From Euhalothece natronophila Z-M001 (lineage in GTDB: Bacteria; Cyanobacteriota; Cyanobacteriia; Cyanobacteriales; Rubidibacteraceae): a stretch of 64,000 bases of DNA. Numbering within the stretch: the first letter of the stretch is position 1; every line of letters begins with the position of its first letter. Below are positions 53,724 to 62,027 of the stretch, one piece after another. Made by a program: the position numbers and the translations under genes. The notes beneath the pieces were generated by a model. The model saw only the letters and a program-made list of their open reading frames with translations, made no database searches and was not told where the DNA came from. The stretch is from contig NZ_CP042326.1 of NCBI RefSeq assembly GCF_007904085.1, positions 124,001 to 188,000 of the forward strand, read 5' to 3'.

Positions 53724-54713
53724 ATGGAAGTGAAAGAACTACTTGCTCAGTATGCCCAAGGACAAAACAACTTTACGGCAATTGATCTCAGTGGCGTAAA
53801 CCTCTGGGGAGCAGATTTAATTGGAATTCATTTTGAGCAGTGTAGGTTGCAAGCTGCCATCTTAACCTTTGCCTACTTAAATCAAGCCTATTTTGCAGAA
53901 TCTGATTTAACTGGCATCAAACTAAGTGGATCCAATCTCAATCAAGCCACCTTCAAACAATCTTCTCTTTATAACGCGGATCTTCACGGGGCAAGTTTAC
54001 AAAAAGCTATTCTCAAAGGAGCAAACTTTAATTACGCCAATTTAGTAGATGCTAACCTGACAGAATCTGATTTAAGGGAAGCAGATCTTAGTCATGCCAA
54101 CCTTACTGGTGCCTGTTTACGATTTGCCAATTTACGAGAAGAAAACCGTAAAATTGCTAAATTACAAGGAGCAAACCTTGAAAAAGTTGATTTACAAGGG
54201 GCAAATTTAAGAAACGCTGACTTAAGACAGGTCAAATTACAAGGAGCAAACCTAAAAAACGCTATTTTGCGAGGAGTAGATTTACGGGGGGCAAATCTCA
54301 CCGAAGCTAATCTTGAAGAGGCAGTTTTAACTGACGCTCAACTTGATCAAGTTGCTTTAGATGGTGCTAACTTGAAAAAAGCTGTTTTAGAACGATCGCG
54401 CTTAGTTGGCGCATCTCTGATTAGTGTCAACTTAGAAGATGCCATTCTTCGCGAAGCAAAGCTTATGAAAGCAAACTTAAAACAAGCTCATCTCCATCTT
54501 GCCAGACTCAATGGGGCTGACTTACATCGTTGTAACCTGTCTGGGGCAAACTTGAGCCAAGCTATTTTGATTGAAGCTAACTTAGTGCGAGCTAATCTCC
54601 TCAATACTGATGTTAGAGAAGCCAACTTACTCAGAGCTGAACTTAGTAGCGTTGATTTAAGTCAACTAAACTTACAGGGAGCAACCATGCCTGATGGGCG
54701 CATTCATAGCTAA
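53724..54713 (+). CDS. Pentapeptide-repeat protein
   Basis: About 329 residues form tandem pentapeptides of the A(D/N)Lxx type from residue 20 almost to the end (ANLRNADLRQVKLQGANLKN and similar), predicting a right-handed quadrilateral beta helix. The start is ATG 53724: the N-terminus (MEVKELLAQYAQGQNNF) then matches that of the paralogue at 57538 ([17 protein letters not shown]). The frame is open to a TTG at 53712. Cyanobacterial pentapeptide proteins are numerous and mostly of unknown role. No signal peptide, so cytosolic. Confidence 0.85.
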   Translation: MEVKELLAQYAQGQNNFTAIDLSGVNLWGADLIGIHFEQCRLQAAILTFAYLNQAYFAESDLTGIKLSGSNLNQATFKQSSLYNADLHGASLQKAILKGANFNYANLVDANLTESDLREADLSHANLTGACLRFANLREENRKIAKLQGANLEKVDLQGANLRNADLRQVKLQGANLKNAILRGVDLRGANLTEANLEEAVLTDAQLDQVALDGANLKKAVLERSRLVGASLISVNLEDAILREAKLMKANLKQAHLHLARLNGADLHRCNLSGANLSQAILIEANLVRANLLNTDVREANLLRAELSSVDLSQLNLQGATMPDGRIHS

Positions 54714-54939
54714 TTATTTTTAATCCTTAATTTACTAATTATTACCCAAAAGTGGTCGTAAAGCCTCTTTCTTTTAAGAAGAGGATATAGTCGTTCCAAT
54801 TCAGTTCCGTAGTGCAGCCATCTTGGCTGCTACTAGGGAGCAAGATGCTCCCACTACTTTTAGGTTGCTGTTTTTTATTTGGAATCACTATATAAGGCGA
54901 GTGAGTTGAAGGCTTCGATCGCCTGAGAACGAACAAATC
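54714..54939. other. Gap upstream of the second TnpB element
   Basis: No gene. It holds a CCTCTT/AAGAGG hairpin near 54763-54783 and the double-hairpin element listed separately, then AT-rich sequence up to the IS left end. Confidence 0.5.
54809..54857. repeat. Double-hairpin repetitive element
   Basis: Two adjacent palindromes, GCAGCCA-TCT-TGGCTGC (54814-54830) and GGGAGCA-AGA-TGCTCCC (54836-54852), are enclosed by GTAGTG and CACTAC. The total 49-nt unit resembles dispersed palindromic elements common in cyanobacterial intergenic DNA. Confidence 0.7.
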
Positions 54940-55001
54940 CTCACGCTTTGCTCCGGCGATCAATCTCTGTTAGAATAAATTTATGCCAACGAGGTAGCGT
55001 A

Positions 55002-56147
55002 GTGTTTGTCCTTGAGTATAAGGTAAAAGCCAAACCGTCCCAATATCAAGCCATTGACGGTGCCATTCGCACTGTCCAATTTGTGCGTAATAAATGCGTG
55101 CGTTATTGGATGGATCATCAAGGTGTTAATAAATACGACTTAAGCAAACTGTGTAAGCAGTTGGCGGAGGAATTTGACTTTGCGGGGCGACTCAATTCTC
55201 AAGCTAGACAAGCATCCTCAGAACGGGCTTGGTCAGCTATTCATCGGTTTTATAAAAATTGTCAGAATGGTATTAAAGGGAAACAAGGTTATCCAAGATT
55301 CCAAAAGAATAACCGTTCTGTTGAATATAAAACCTCGGGATGGAAGCTCGACCCCAATACTAAAAAACACATTACGTTCACCGATAAAAACGGAATCGGA
55401 CGATTAAAGTTAATTGGCAGTCGAGACATTTATTTCTATTCTCCTGATGACATTAAGCGAGTTCGGTTAGTTAGAAAAGCAGATGGTTATTATTGTCAGT
55501 TTTGTATCAACATTGACGTAACTGAAAACATAGAACCCTCTAATCAAAACATTGGTCTAGATGTAGGACTAGAATCTTTCTATACGGATTCCAATGGTCA
55601 TAAAGAACCTAACCCTCGTTTTTTCCGTAAAGGAGAAAAGGAATTAAAACGATGTCAACGTCGCCTGTCTAAAAAAGAGAAAGGCTCATCTAATCGCAGA
55701 AAAGCAAGACAAAGGTTAGCCAAGAAACACCTGAGAATAAGTAGGCAGCGCAGTGAACACGCCAAGAGACTGGCGCGTTGCGTAATCACATCTAACGATG
55801 TCGTCGCCTATGAAGACTTACAGGTTAGAAACTTGGTTAAAAATCATAATCTTGCTAAATCAATTTCAGATGTTGGTTGGTATCAATTTCGAGTCTGGCT
55901 AGAGTATTTCGCCCAAAAGTTTGGGAAGGTAACAGTGGCAGTTCCACCTCAATACACGAGCCAAAAATGCTCTAGTTGTGGTCGAATTGTGAAAAAGTCG
56001 CTATCAACTAGAACTCATGCTTGTGTTTGTGGGCATAGCTTAGACCGTGACCACAACGCGGCGATCAACATTCTGAGAGAAGGACTCCGTACGATCGGGC
56101 AGATCGGAACGGCCCCCTCTCTTTCTCCCCCAGTGGGGGAGATGTAA
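55002..56147 (+). CDS. tnpB: TnpB RNA-guided nuclease of IS605-type element 2
   Basis: This 381-aa protein has the RuvC acidic residues D187 (GLDVGL), E271 (AYEDLQ) and D350 in the canonical DRDHNAA motif, with a zinc finger CSSCG and C-V-C-G. The start is GTG 55002 (MFVLEYKVKAKPSQ), the usual TnpB N-terminus, with GAGG about 8 nt upstream; the frame opens at 54948. The C-terminal tail (PSLSPPVGEM) overlaps the omega-RNA-like right-end sequence. All catalytic residues are present, so it could be active. Confidence 0.9.
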   Translation: MFVLEYKVKAKPSQYQAIDGAIRTVQFVRNKCVRYWMDHQGVNKYDLSKLCKQLAEEFDFAGRLNSQARQASSERAWSAIHRFYKNCQNGIKGKQGYPRFQKNNRSVEYKTSGWKLDPNTKKHITFTDKNGIGRLKLIGSRDIYFYSPDDIKRVRLVRKADGYYCQFCINIDVTENIEPSNQNIGLDVGLESFYTDSNGHKEPNPRFFRKGEKELKRCQRRLSKKEKGSSNRRKARQRLAKKHLRISRQRSEHAKRLARCVITSNDVVAYEDLQVRNLVKNHNLAKSISDVGWYQFRVWLEYFAQKFGKVTVAVPPQYTSQKCSSCGRIVKKSLSTRTHACVCGHSLDRDHNAAINILREGLRTIGQIGTAPSLSPPVGEM

Positions 56148-56283
56148 GAGGGGGAAACGCTTGGGGAGATGGAACCGCTACTGTTGTTGGAGAAGTCCAA
56201 TCGCAGCAAGTCCCGTCGCCTTGTGAACTTAGTTCATAAGTTAGAACCAAGAATCCCCTCGCCTTTAGGCAGGGGAGTGTCAA
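56080..56283 (+). ncRNA. Putative omega-RNA scaffold of element 2
   Basis: The tnpB 3' end and the right end contain CTCCCCCA/TGGGGGAG (about 56125-56142) and the GCCTTTAGGC hairpin near the terminus. By analogy with known TnpB systems this transcript would be the guide RNA scaffold and the guide would be read just past 56283. Inferred. Confidence 0.4.
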
Positions 56284-56446
56284 TGACTTGCTATGTTAAT
56301 ATTAGTTTCAGCAATGGTACTGAACTCAAAAGTAACCATACTTGTGATAGAAAGGATACAATTGAGCTTTTTAGTTTCCGTTTGATTAGTAATCTTTTAT
56401 TTAAGCTATCAGTTTAGCTCGGTTTCCCTACCCTAGGAGAAATATC

Positions 56447-57526
56447 ATGCTTCGTGTTTCCCCTTCCTTGTTTCAATCCCTAGAACAGCAACAACAGTTA
56501 ATCATGATGAAAAAGCTATTATTTGCTGTTTGTAGAAATTATTGGGAAAATAATCGAACCATTCTTGCTTCCACAAAACTAGAAGATCTCCTACTTGAAC
56601 TCTATGAATGCTACCCTAGTCGCTTAGCAGTGAGAAATAAACTTGAAGAAGTAGTTGAGGGGTTAAATAAACGAGAAAAGTATTATCCTATATCAGCCAT
56701 ATTAATCCAAAAAATTAGTAAAATTTATGATGGATCAACTAATCAAGACCAAACTTTATTAGCACCTTTACCAACTGAGGAAATAAGGATGATCACTTCC
56801 ACCGGGGTTAATGTAGCCATCCCGAACATTGTTCATAAATTTGAGCAAGATGAACATTATCAACGCATCCACAAAATTTTATTTGCTCTGTATGCAAAGT
56901 GCTGGGAAAATGATCCAAATATTTTATACAATTATCCACTAGACTACTTAATTAAAGAAGTTTATCGCCACTATAGTAATCTTGAAAGTCTCACCTTCAA
57001 TTTACTCAAAATTATTAAAGGCTTAAATAAACAAGGAATTTATTCTCAAGTAGCTCAAAAAATTATTAACGAACTAGCTAATCTTTATCAAGAGGAAGCA
57101 GATACAGAGCCACTTACATCACTTGCTAGTACGTCTAAAATAACTTTAAAAAATCAAGATTCAAGAAACTATACTAAACCCATTAAAAAATATGATTTTA
57201 ATAATAATATTTATCAAATTAGAAAACGGCTAATGAAATCAACTAATCCACTCCGAGCAAAAATTATTTTATATTATTTACTTTATTCTTCGCAAATTGA
57301 AACTCAAGAAATTGATCAATTATTTTTAAAAAGCTATGAGCTTGATCAAATGCTATTACAAGTACCACAAAAAATTAAAACTTTAGAGAATTTACAAGTA
57401 AGCTTAGAAGAAACTGCACGAAAATTATCTGCAAATCATAATATTTTATTGAATAATCTTCAAGATAACTTGAATGTTACAAACGCCATTATTTTATCTC
57501 TAAAGCCTTTATATGAAACTTATTAA
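56447..57526 (+). CDS. Unrecognised protein with two internal repeats
   Basis: This 359-aa helical protein has two homologous segments of about 76 residues (about 21-96 and 141-215). Both have L-F-A-x-x-x-x-x-W-E-N, then I-L, then L-L/L-I, then Y, then G-L-N-K and Y-x-x-x-x-x-x-I-I. A third, unrelated helical segment (about 245-355) ends the protein. No signal peptide or catalytic motif is visible. ATG 56447 follows CTAGGAGAAAT, a strong ribosome site. The pentapeptide gene begins 11 nt after its stop, so the two form an operon. Function is unknown. Confidence 0.75.
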   Translation: MLRVSPSLFQSLEQQQQLIMMKKLLFAVCRNYWENNRTILASTKLEDLLLELYECYPSRLAVRNKLEEVVEGLNKREKYYPISAILIQKISKIYDGSTNQDQTLLAPLPTEEIRMITSTGVNVAIPNIVHKFEQDEHYQRIHKILFALYAKCWENDPNILYNYPLDYLIKEVYRHYSNLESLTFNLLKIIKGLNKQGIYSQVAQKIINELANLYQEEADTEPLTSLASTSKITLKNQDSRNYTKPIKKYDFNNNIYQIRKRLMKSTNPLRAKIILYYLLYSSQIETQEIDQLFLKSYELDQMLLQVPQKIKTLENLQVSLEETARKLSANHNILLNNLQDNLNVTNAIILSLKPLYETY

Positions 57527-57537
57527 ATTAAAAGCAA

Positions 57538-58518
57538 ATGAATGCTGAAGAAATTATCAATAGCTATACTCAATCAAGAAATAATTTTAGTGGCGAAAAT
57601 TTAGTTGAAATTAATTTATCGGGTTATGATTTTAGTAAGATAAATTTATCAAAATCAAAATTAGAAAAAGCGGTTTTAATTTTCACTAATTTAAGGGAAG
57701 CTAATTTAAGTGAAAGCTATTGTAAGCAAGTGCAATTAAGTGGTGCTAATTTAAGGGAAGCTAATCTTAGTTTAGGAAACTTTTTTAAAGCAGATTTACA
57801 TGGGGCTATTTTAGAAAAAGCAAATCTAAAAAATGCAAATTTGGTATTTGCTTCATTAATAGATGCCAATTTAATTAAAGTTAATTTTCAAGGAGCAGAC
57901 TTAACTGAGGCTGATTTAACAGGAGCTTGTTTATTAGGAGCAGTATTTATCGATCACGAAAATAGTGATACTAATTATACAAAATTAGAAAAGTCAGTTT
58001 TAGAACGAACTGACTTAGAGGGCACTTGTTTAGACGGATTAAATTTGAGGGAAGTTAATTTAATTGCAGCGAATTTACCTCGATCTAGTTTAGTCAACAC
58101 TAACCTAGAGGAAGCCAATTTAGCAGGGGCAAATTTAACAGGAGCCAATTTAACGGGGGTTAACTTGACGGAGGCTGATTTAACCGGGGCAAATTTAATA
58201 AGAGCTAACTTGACGGAGGCTGATTTAACCGCGACTAACTTGAAGGAAGCAAATCTATATCAAGTAATTCTAAATGATGCCAACCTATCACAAGCAAATC
58301 TCGAGAAGGCAAAAATGGTTGCTTCTAGGTTAGAGAGAGCAAACTTAACTCGGGTTAATTTGACAGAAGCTAATTTAAAGCAGGCGAACTTAGCCCGAGC
58401 AAACCTAACTAATGCTAATCTAAATCATGCTGATCTAACAGGAGCAGACTTAAATGATACTAATTGGACAAATGTTACTTTAGACGGGGTAATTCTTCCC
58501 GATAGCATAGGCTTATAA
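57538..58518 (+). CDS. Pentapeptide-repeat protein
   Basis: This 326-aa protein has near-continuous A(N/D)L(T/R)(G/E)A-type pentapeptides ([20 protein letters not shown] and similar) from about residue 22. It is a paralogue of the protein at 53724-54713, as shown by the shared N-terminal head ([22 protein letters not shown]). Higher AT content than its sister is visible in codon choice. The gene directly follows the repeat protein at 56447 (11 nt). Confidence 0.85.
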   Translation: MNAEEIINSYTQSRNNFSGENLVEINLSGYDFSKINLSKSKLEKAVLIFTNLREANLSESYCKQVQLSGANLREANLSLGNFFKADLHGAILEKANLKNANLVFASLIDANLIKVNFQGADLTEADLTGACLLGAVFIDHENSDTNYTKLEKSVLERTDLEGTCLDGLNLREVNLIAANLPRSSLVNTNLEEANLAGANLTGANLTGVNLTEADLTGANLIRANLTEADLTATNLKEANLYQVILNDANLSQANLEKAKMVASRLERANLTRVNLTEANLKQANLARANLTNANLNHADLTGADLNDTNWTNVTLDGVILPDSIGL

Positions 58519-58582
58519 TGCTGTTTCTAAGAGGATTTCACCGAGATCAGTAATAGCTAATAATTTCCAAAAGGAGAAAAGT

Positions 58583-59062
58583 ATGAAGATGCGAGTTGGT
58601 AATGGTTATGATTTGCATCGGCTCGGAGAAAATCGTCCTTTAATTCTTGGAGGGGTCAAAATTTCTCATCATCTTGGATTAGTGGGACACAGTGATGCGG
58701 ATGTTCTTACTCATGCCATTATGGATGCCATGTTAGGAGCACTGAGTTTAGGAGATATTGGTCATTATTTTCCTCCCTCAGACCCAAAATGGGCAAATGC
58801 TGATAGTATCAAGTTATTAGAAGAAGTAAAGGCTCTAATTCGAGATCAAGGTTGGCAAATTGCTAATATTGATTCTGTGATTATTGCTGAGCAGCCAAAG
58901 TTAAAGCCTCACTTAAAAGCAATGCGCGATCGCGTTTCTCAAACTTTAGACCTAGACTTAGACCAAGTAAGCATTAAAGCCACTACTAATGAAAAAATGG
59001 ATGCAGTGGGACGAGAAGAAGCAATTTCTAGCTATGCAGTGGTTTTATTAACACAAACTTAG
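58583..59062 (+). CDS. ispF: 2-C-methyl-D-erythritol 2,4-cyclodiphosphate synthase
   Basis: This 159-aa protein has metal ligands in YDLHRLG (D10, H12), the [10 protein letters not shown] motif, and [15 protein letters not shown]. It forms MEcPP in the MEP pathway, downstream of ispE (46518). ATG 58583 follows AAAGGAGAAAAGT; ATG 58589 ([10 protein letters not shown]) would also give a family-typical N-terminus. Length is normal. Confidence 0.95.
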   Translation: MKMRVGNGYDLHRLGENRPLILGGVKISHHLGLVGHSDADVLTHAIMDAMLGALSLGDIGHYFPPSDPKWANADSIKLLEEVKALIRDQGWQIANIDSVIIAEQPKLKPHLKAMRDRVSQTLDLDLDQVSIKATTNEKMDAVGREEAISSYAVVLLTQT

Positions 59063-59120
59063 CCCAATCTATCTATTTTGCTACACTTAAAACCGAGTTT
59101 GGAGCTTACCATGAACATTT

Positions 59121-59828
59121 GTGGGGAACGACAAAACGAACCTAATGAAATCTTATCAAGCTATTTCTATTAAAGATTGTGGAGAAGCCTTAGTTGCTAT
59201 CCCTCAAGATACATTTATTTTAGAAACCCCTCATCCTTATAAAAAGCTAGGTGCTCCCTATGAAGGAATTTCTCCTTATGTGTTGCGAGAATCTGTATTA
59301 AAGGGTTTACAGCAAGCACAAAATGAATTGCAAAAGTGGCAACCTGGCTGGCAAATTAAAGTTTTTGATGCTTATCGCCCGATCGCAGTACAACAATTTA
59401 TGGTAGATTATACTTTTAAGAGTCTTTGTCAGCAATATCCTAACCAGTCAGAAAGCGCGATCGCGCAACAAGTGAGCCAATTTTGGGCACAACCGAGCAA
59501 TGATCCTAATACCCCTCCCCCTCACAGTACAGGAGCTGCCATTGATATTACTCTTGTCAACGAAAAAGGGGAAACTCTGAATTTAGGGGGCGCAATTGAT
59601 GAAATTTCCCCTCGTTCTTACCCTGACTTTTATCAAGATGCAACTGGAAAGTCTGAACAAATTTATCACCAACGGCGGGAGCTTTTAAGACATATTATGT
59701 TCAGCGCTGATTTTCGACAACATCCTAAAGAGTGGTGGCATTTCTCCCTTGGTGATCAACTGTGGGCTTGGCTAAAATCTCAAGAGACTTCTAACTCCAA
59801 TATAGTTGCTTATTATGGAAGAGTGTGA
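59121..59828 (+). CDS. D-alanyl-D-alanine dipeptidase (VanX/DdpX type, M15D)
   Basis: This protein of up to 235 aa has the M15 zinc motif HSTGAAID (H135, D142), E204-x2-H207 in EWWHF, and the SxHxxGxAxD-like layout of VanX. It splits D-Ala-D-Ala; in cyanobacteria this probably recycles peptidoglycan precursors rather than giving vancomycin resistance, since no vanH/A partners are near. The start is GTG 59121 or, equally likely, ATG 59145 (MKSYQAISIKDC). No signal peptide. Confidence 0.85.
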   Translation: MGNDKTNLMKSYQAISIKDCGEALVAIPQDTFILETPHPYKKLGAPYEGISPYVLRESVLKGLQQAQNELQKWQPGWQIKVFDAYRPIAVQQFMVDYTFKSLCQQYPNQSESAIAQQVSQFWAQPSNDPNTPPPHSTGAAIDITLVNEKGETLNLGGAIDEISPRSYPDFYQDATGKSEQIYHQRRELLRHIMFSADFRQHPKEWWHFSLGDQLWAWLKSQETSNSNIVAYYGRV

Positions 59829-59938
59829 AGGCTGGTAGCTAAGCATTTTCTCAATATACTCAATATATTGTAAATCGATTAGTCGTCAAACGGACTCTGA
59901 AGGAAAAATATCTTTGGCTAGAAATTTGTATGATAGGA

Positions 59939-59979
59939 AGAGACAACTCTATTTTTATTGATTTAAGACAATTGTCTCT
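59939..59979. promoter_or_regulatory. Inverted repeat upstream of the RMD1-family gene
   Basis: A perfect 8-bp dyad AGAGACAA / TTGTCTCT with 25-nt spacing lies just before ATG 59986 and after a TATGAT (59929-59934). It could be an operator or a 5'-UTR hairpin. Confidence 0.35.
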
Positions 59980-59985
59980 CACTAT

Positions 59986-60795
59986 ATGCAGACCTTAGCA
60001 TTTCCGAGCCAGAAAACCGAAACCATTACAACTCAAGCCATCTTTGTCGCTGAGTCAATTGACTGTCGCGCCATTGAAAATCACTATGAGTGTATTGCCT
60101 CTTTGCCTTCCGTGATTAAACTTAGTGAAACAGGGATGGCAGTTTTGTTCCACTATGGAGTGGTGGTTTTATTCGGTTTGAATCAACAGGAGGAAGAAAC
60201 GTTTCTCAAAGAATTAGTCGCTTATGTTGGCGAACCGTTTGATAACCCAGAGATGGAAAAAGTTGAAATTAAACTCAATCCCGAAAAAAGTGAACGGGTT
60301 AAAAATGGAGTTTTATGGCTTAAGCAATACAGTGTTGAACATTTGCAAATTGTTGCGGATATTTTAGCTAAAACTACTGTTTTGGCTCACTATGAAACTA
60401 AACTAGCTTCGGTATTTGATCAAGTAGAACCGTTTACTGCTAGCCTACAAAAAAATCAACGGTTAACTCGTCCCGGAGAAGAATTATTACATGAATTAGG
60501 TAGTACATTTTTGTTCCAATATAAAATGGTGGCACGGGTCGAAATTATTGATAAACCGGATTTACTATGGGAGTTTCCAGAATTAGAAAACCTTTATTTG
60601 CGACTAGAAGATGAATATGAAATTCGCGAACGTCATATGGCATTAGAGCGCAAGTTAGACTTGATTTATCGCACTTCACAAAGTGTTCTAGAATTAATGC
60701 AACATCGGACAAGTTTACGCGCTGAATGGTACATTGTCATTCTGATTGTTATTGAAATTGTTTTATCTTTGTATGAGTTATTTATCAAAGGTTAA
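59986..60795 (+). CDS. RMD1/DUF155 family protein
   Basis: This 269-aa protein has the DUF155 core (HYGVVVLFGLNQQEEETFL, then LDLIYRTSQSVLELMQHRTSLRAEWYIVILI) and a single C-terminal transmembrane helix (about 245-265). Homologues include mitochondrial RMND1 and yeast Rmd1/Rmd8; the bacterial role is unknown. A dyad lies just upstream. It is followed by the flavoprotein gene after 5 nt, so the genes through lpxD look like one transcript. Confidence 0.82.
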   Translation: MQTLAFPSQKTETITTQAIFVAESIDCRAIENHYECIASLPSVIKLSETGMAVLFHYGVVVLFGLNQQEEETFLKELVAYVGEPFDNPEMEKVEIKLNPEKSERVKNGVLWLKQYSVEHLQIVADILAKTTVLAHYETKLASVFDQVEPFTASLQKNQRLTRPGEELLHELGSTFLFQYKMVARVEIIDKPDLLWEFPELENLYLRLEDEYEIRERHMALERKLDLIYRTSQSVLELMQHRTSLRAEWYIVILIVIEIVLSLYELFIKG

Positions 60796-60800
60796 ATAAG

Positions 60801-62027
60801 ATGCAGCGTGTAATCGTAATTGGCGGTGGTGCAGCTGGCTTTTTTGCGGCGATTACTTCTGCTAGTGTCTCCGCAAAAACAGAAGTCATCCTTTTAGAAG
60901 CTGCTAGAAAACCTTTAGGAAAGGTGCGAATTTCTGGGGGCGGAAGATGTAATGTCACCCATCACTGTTTTGATCCTGCACTATTAGTTCAAGCCTACCC
61001 TCGTGGTGGAAAAGCATTACGAGGGGCGTTTACACGCTTTCAGCCTCAAGATACGATTGCTTGGTTTCAAAATCGAGGGGTTGATTTAAAAACGGAAGCT
61101 GATGGACGAATGTTTCCTGTTACTGATAATTCGGAGACCATTGTTAATTGTTTAGTATCAGAGGCAAAAAATCAGGGAGTTATTATAAAAACTGGGGTAA
61201 AAGTGCAATGGCTTAGTTATGAAAACGACCAGTTTGTTGTAGAGTTAAAAAATGGGGAAACTTTATACAGCGATCGCGCTCTGTTAGCAACAGGAAGCCA
61301 ACGACTTGCTTATCAATGGGCAGCTCAATTCGGTCATAAAATTATCCCCCCAATTCCTTCTCTGTTTACTTTTCATATTAATGATGAACGGTTAAATAAT
61401 TTGGCAGGAGTTACCGTTAAAGAAGTAGTAATTCAATTAAATATTAAAGGCAAGGAAAAATATCAACAAACAGGCGAATTATTAATTACTCATTGGGGAA
61501 TTAGTGGGCCAGCCGTTCTCAAATTATCAGCTTATGGGGCAAGAGTTATCTATGATCATGGGTATAATTTAGGACTGATTATTAACTGGCTTCCCTCAGA
61601 AAATATGGAAACCGTTAAGGAAAATTTATTAGCTCAAAAACAAGAAACACCCCGTCGCCAAGTGATGAGTTTTTCTCCTTTTGCAATTCCTCGTCGTCTT
61701 TGGGAAAAATTAGCTACTGTTGCTGGTATTTCTCCCACTTTACGTTGGGCGGAAATTTCTAAAAAACAAGTGAAAGCCCTAGCAAAAGAGTTGACTCAAG
61801 GTGAGTTTCAAATGGAAGGAAAGGGAGTCTTTAAAGAAGAATTTGTTACTTGTGGTGGCGTTGACCTCAAAGGGGTAAACTTTAAAACAATGGAAAGTAA
61901 ATACATATCAGGGCTTTACTTTGCGGGAGAAATTTTAGATATTGATGGTATTACTGGCGGCTTTAATTTCCAAAACGCTTGGACAACAGGCTGGCTTGCT
62001 GGACAAGGAATGAGTAGTGAAACATGA
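60801..62027 (+). CDS. BaiN/RdsA-family FAD-dependent oxidoreductase
   Basis: This 408-aa HI0933-like flavoprotein has the dinucleotide motif VIVIGGGAAGFFAA (residues 4-17), GKVRISGGGRCNVTH (near 41-55) and C-terminal GLYFAGEILDIDGITGGFNFQNAWTTGWLAG. Members are annotated aminoacetone oxidases or NAD(P)/FAD oxidoreductases; the cyanobacterial substrate is unknown. It overlaps lpxD by 4 nt (ATGA). Confidence 0.88.
   Translation: MQRVIVIGGGAAGFFAAITSASVSAKTEVILLEAARKPLGKVRISGGGRCNVTHHCFDPALLVQAYPRGGKALRGAFTRFQPQDTIAWFQNRGVDLKTEADGRMFPVTDNSETIVNCLVSEAKNQGVIIKTGVKVQWLSYENDQFVVELKNGETLYSDRALLATGSQRLAYQWAAQFGHKIIPPIPSLFTFHINDERLNNLAGVTVKEVVIQLNIKGKEKYQQTGELLITHWGISGPAVLKLSAYGARVIYDHGYNLGLIINWLPSENMETVKENLLAQKQETPRRQVMSFSPFAIPRRLWEKLATVAGISPTLRWAEISKKQVKALAKELTQGEFQMEGKGVFKEEFVTCGGVDLKGVNFKTMESKYISGLYFAGEILDIDGITGGFNFQNAWTTGWLAGQGMSSET

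Larger units (their letters stand above)
54940..56283 (+). mobile_element. IS200/IS605-type element 2, TnpB only
   Basis: The left end carries CTCACGCTTTGC (54940-54951), identical to element 1. The right end carries the hairpin CCCCT-C-GCCT-TT-AGGC-AGGGG (56255-56275) and TGTCAA (56278-56283). No tnpA is present. The tnpB gene is intact. The sequence is otherwise clearly different from element 1, so they are not recent copies of each other. Confidence 0.65.

Noticed and set aside
59121-59828. Vancomycin-resistance cluster
   Set aside because: Only a VanX-like peptidase is present; no VanH/VanA-type partners or two-component system nearby.
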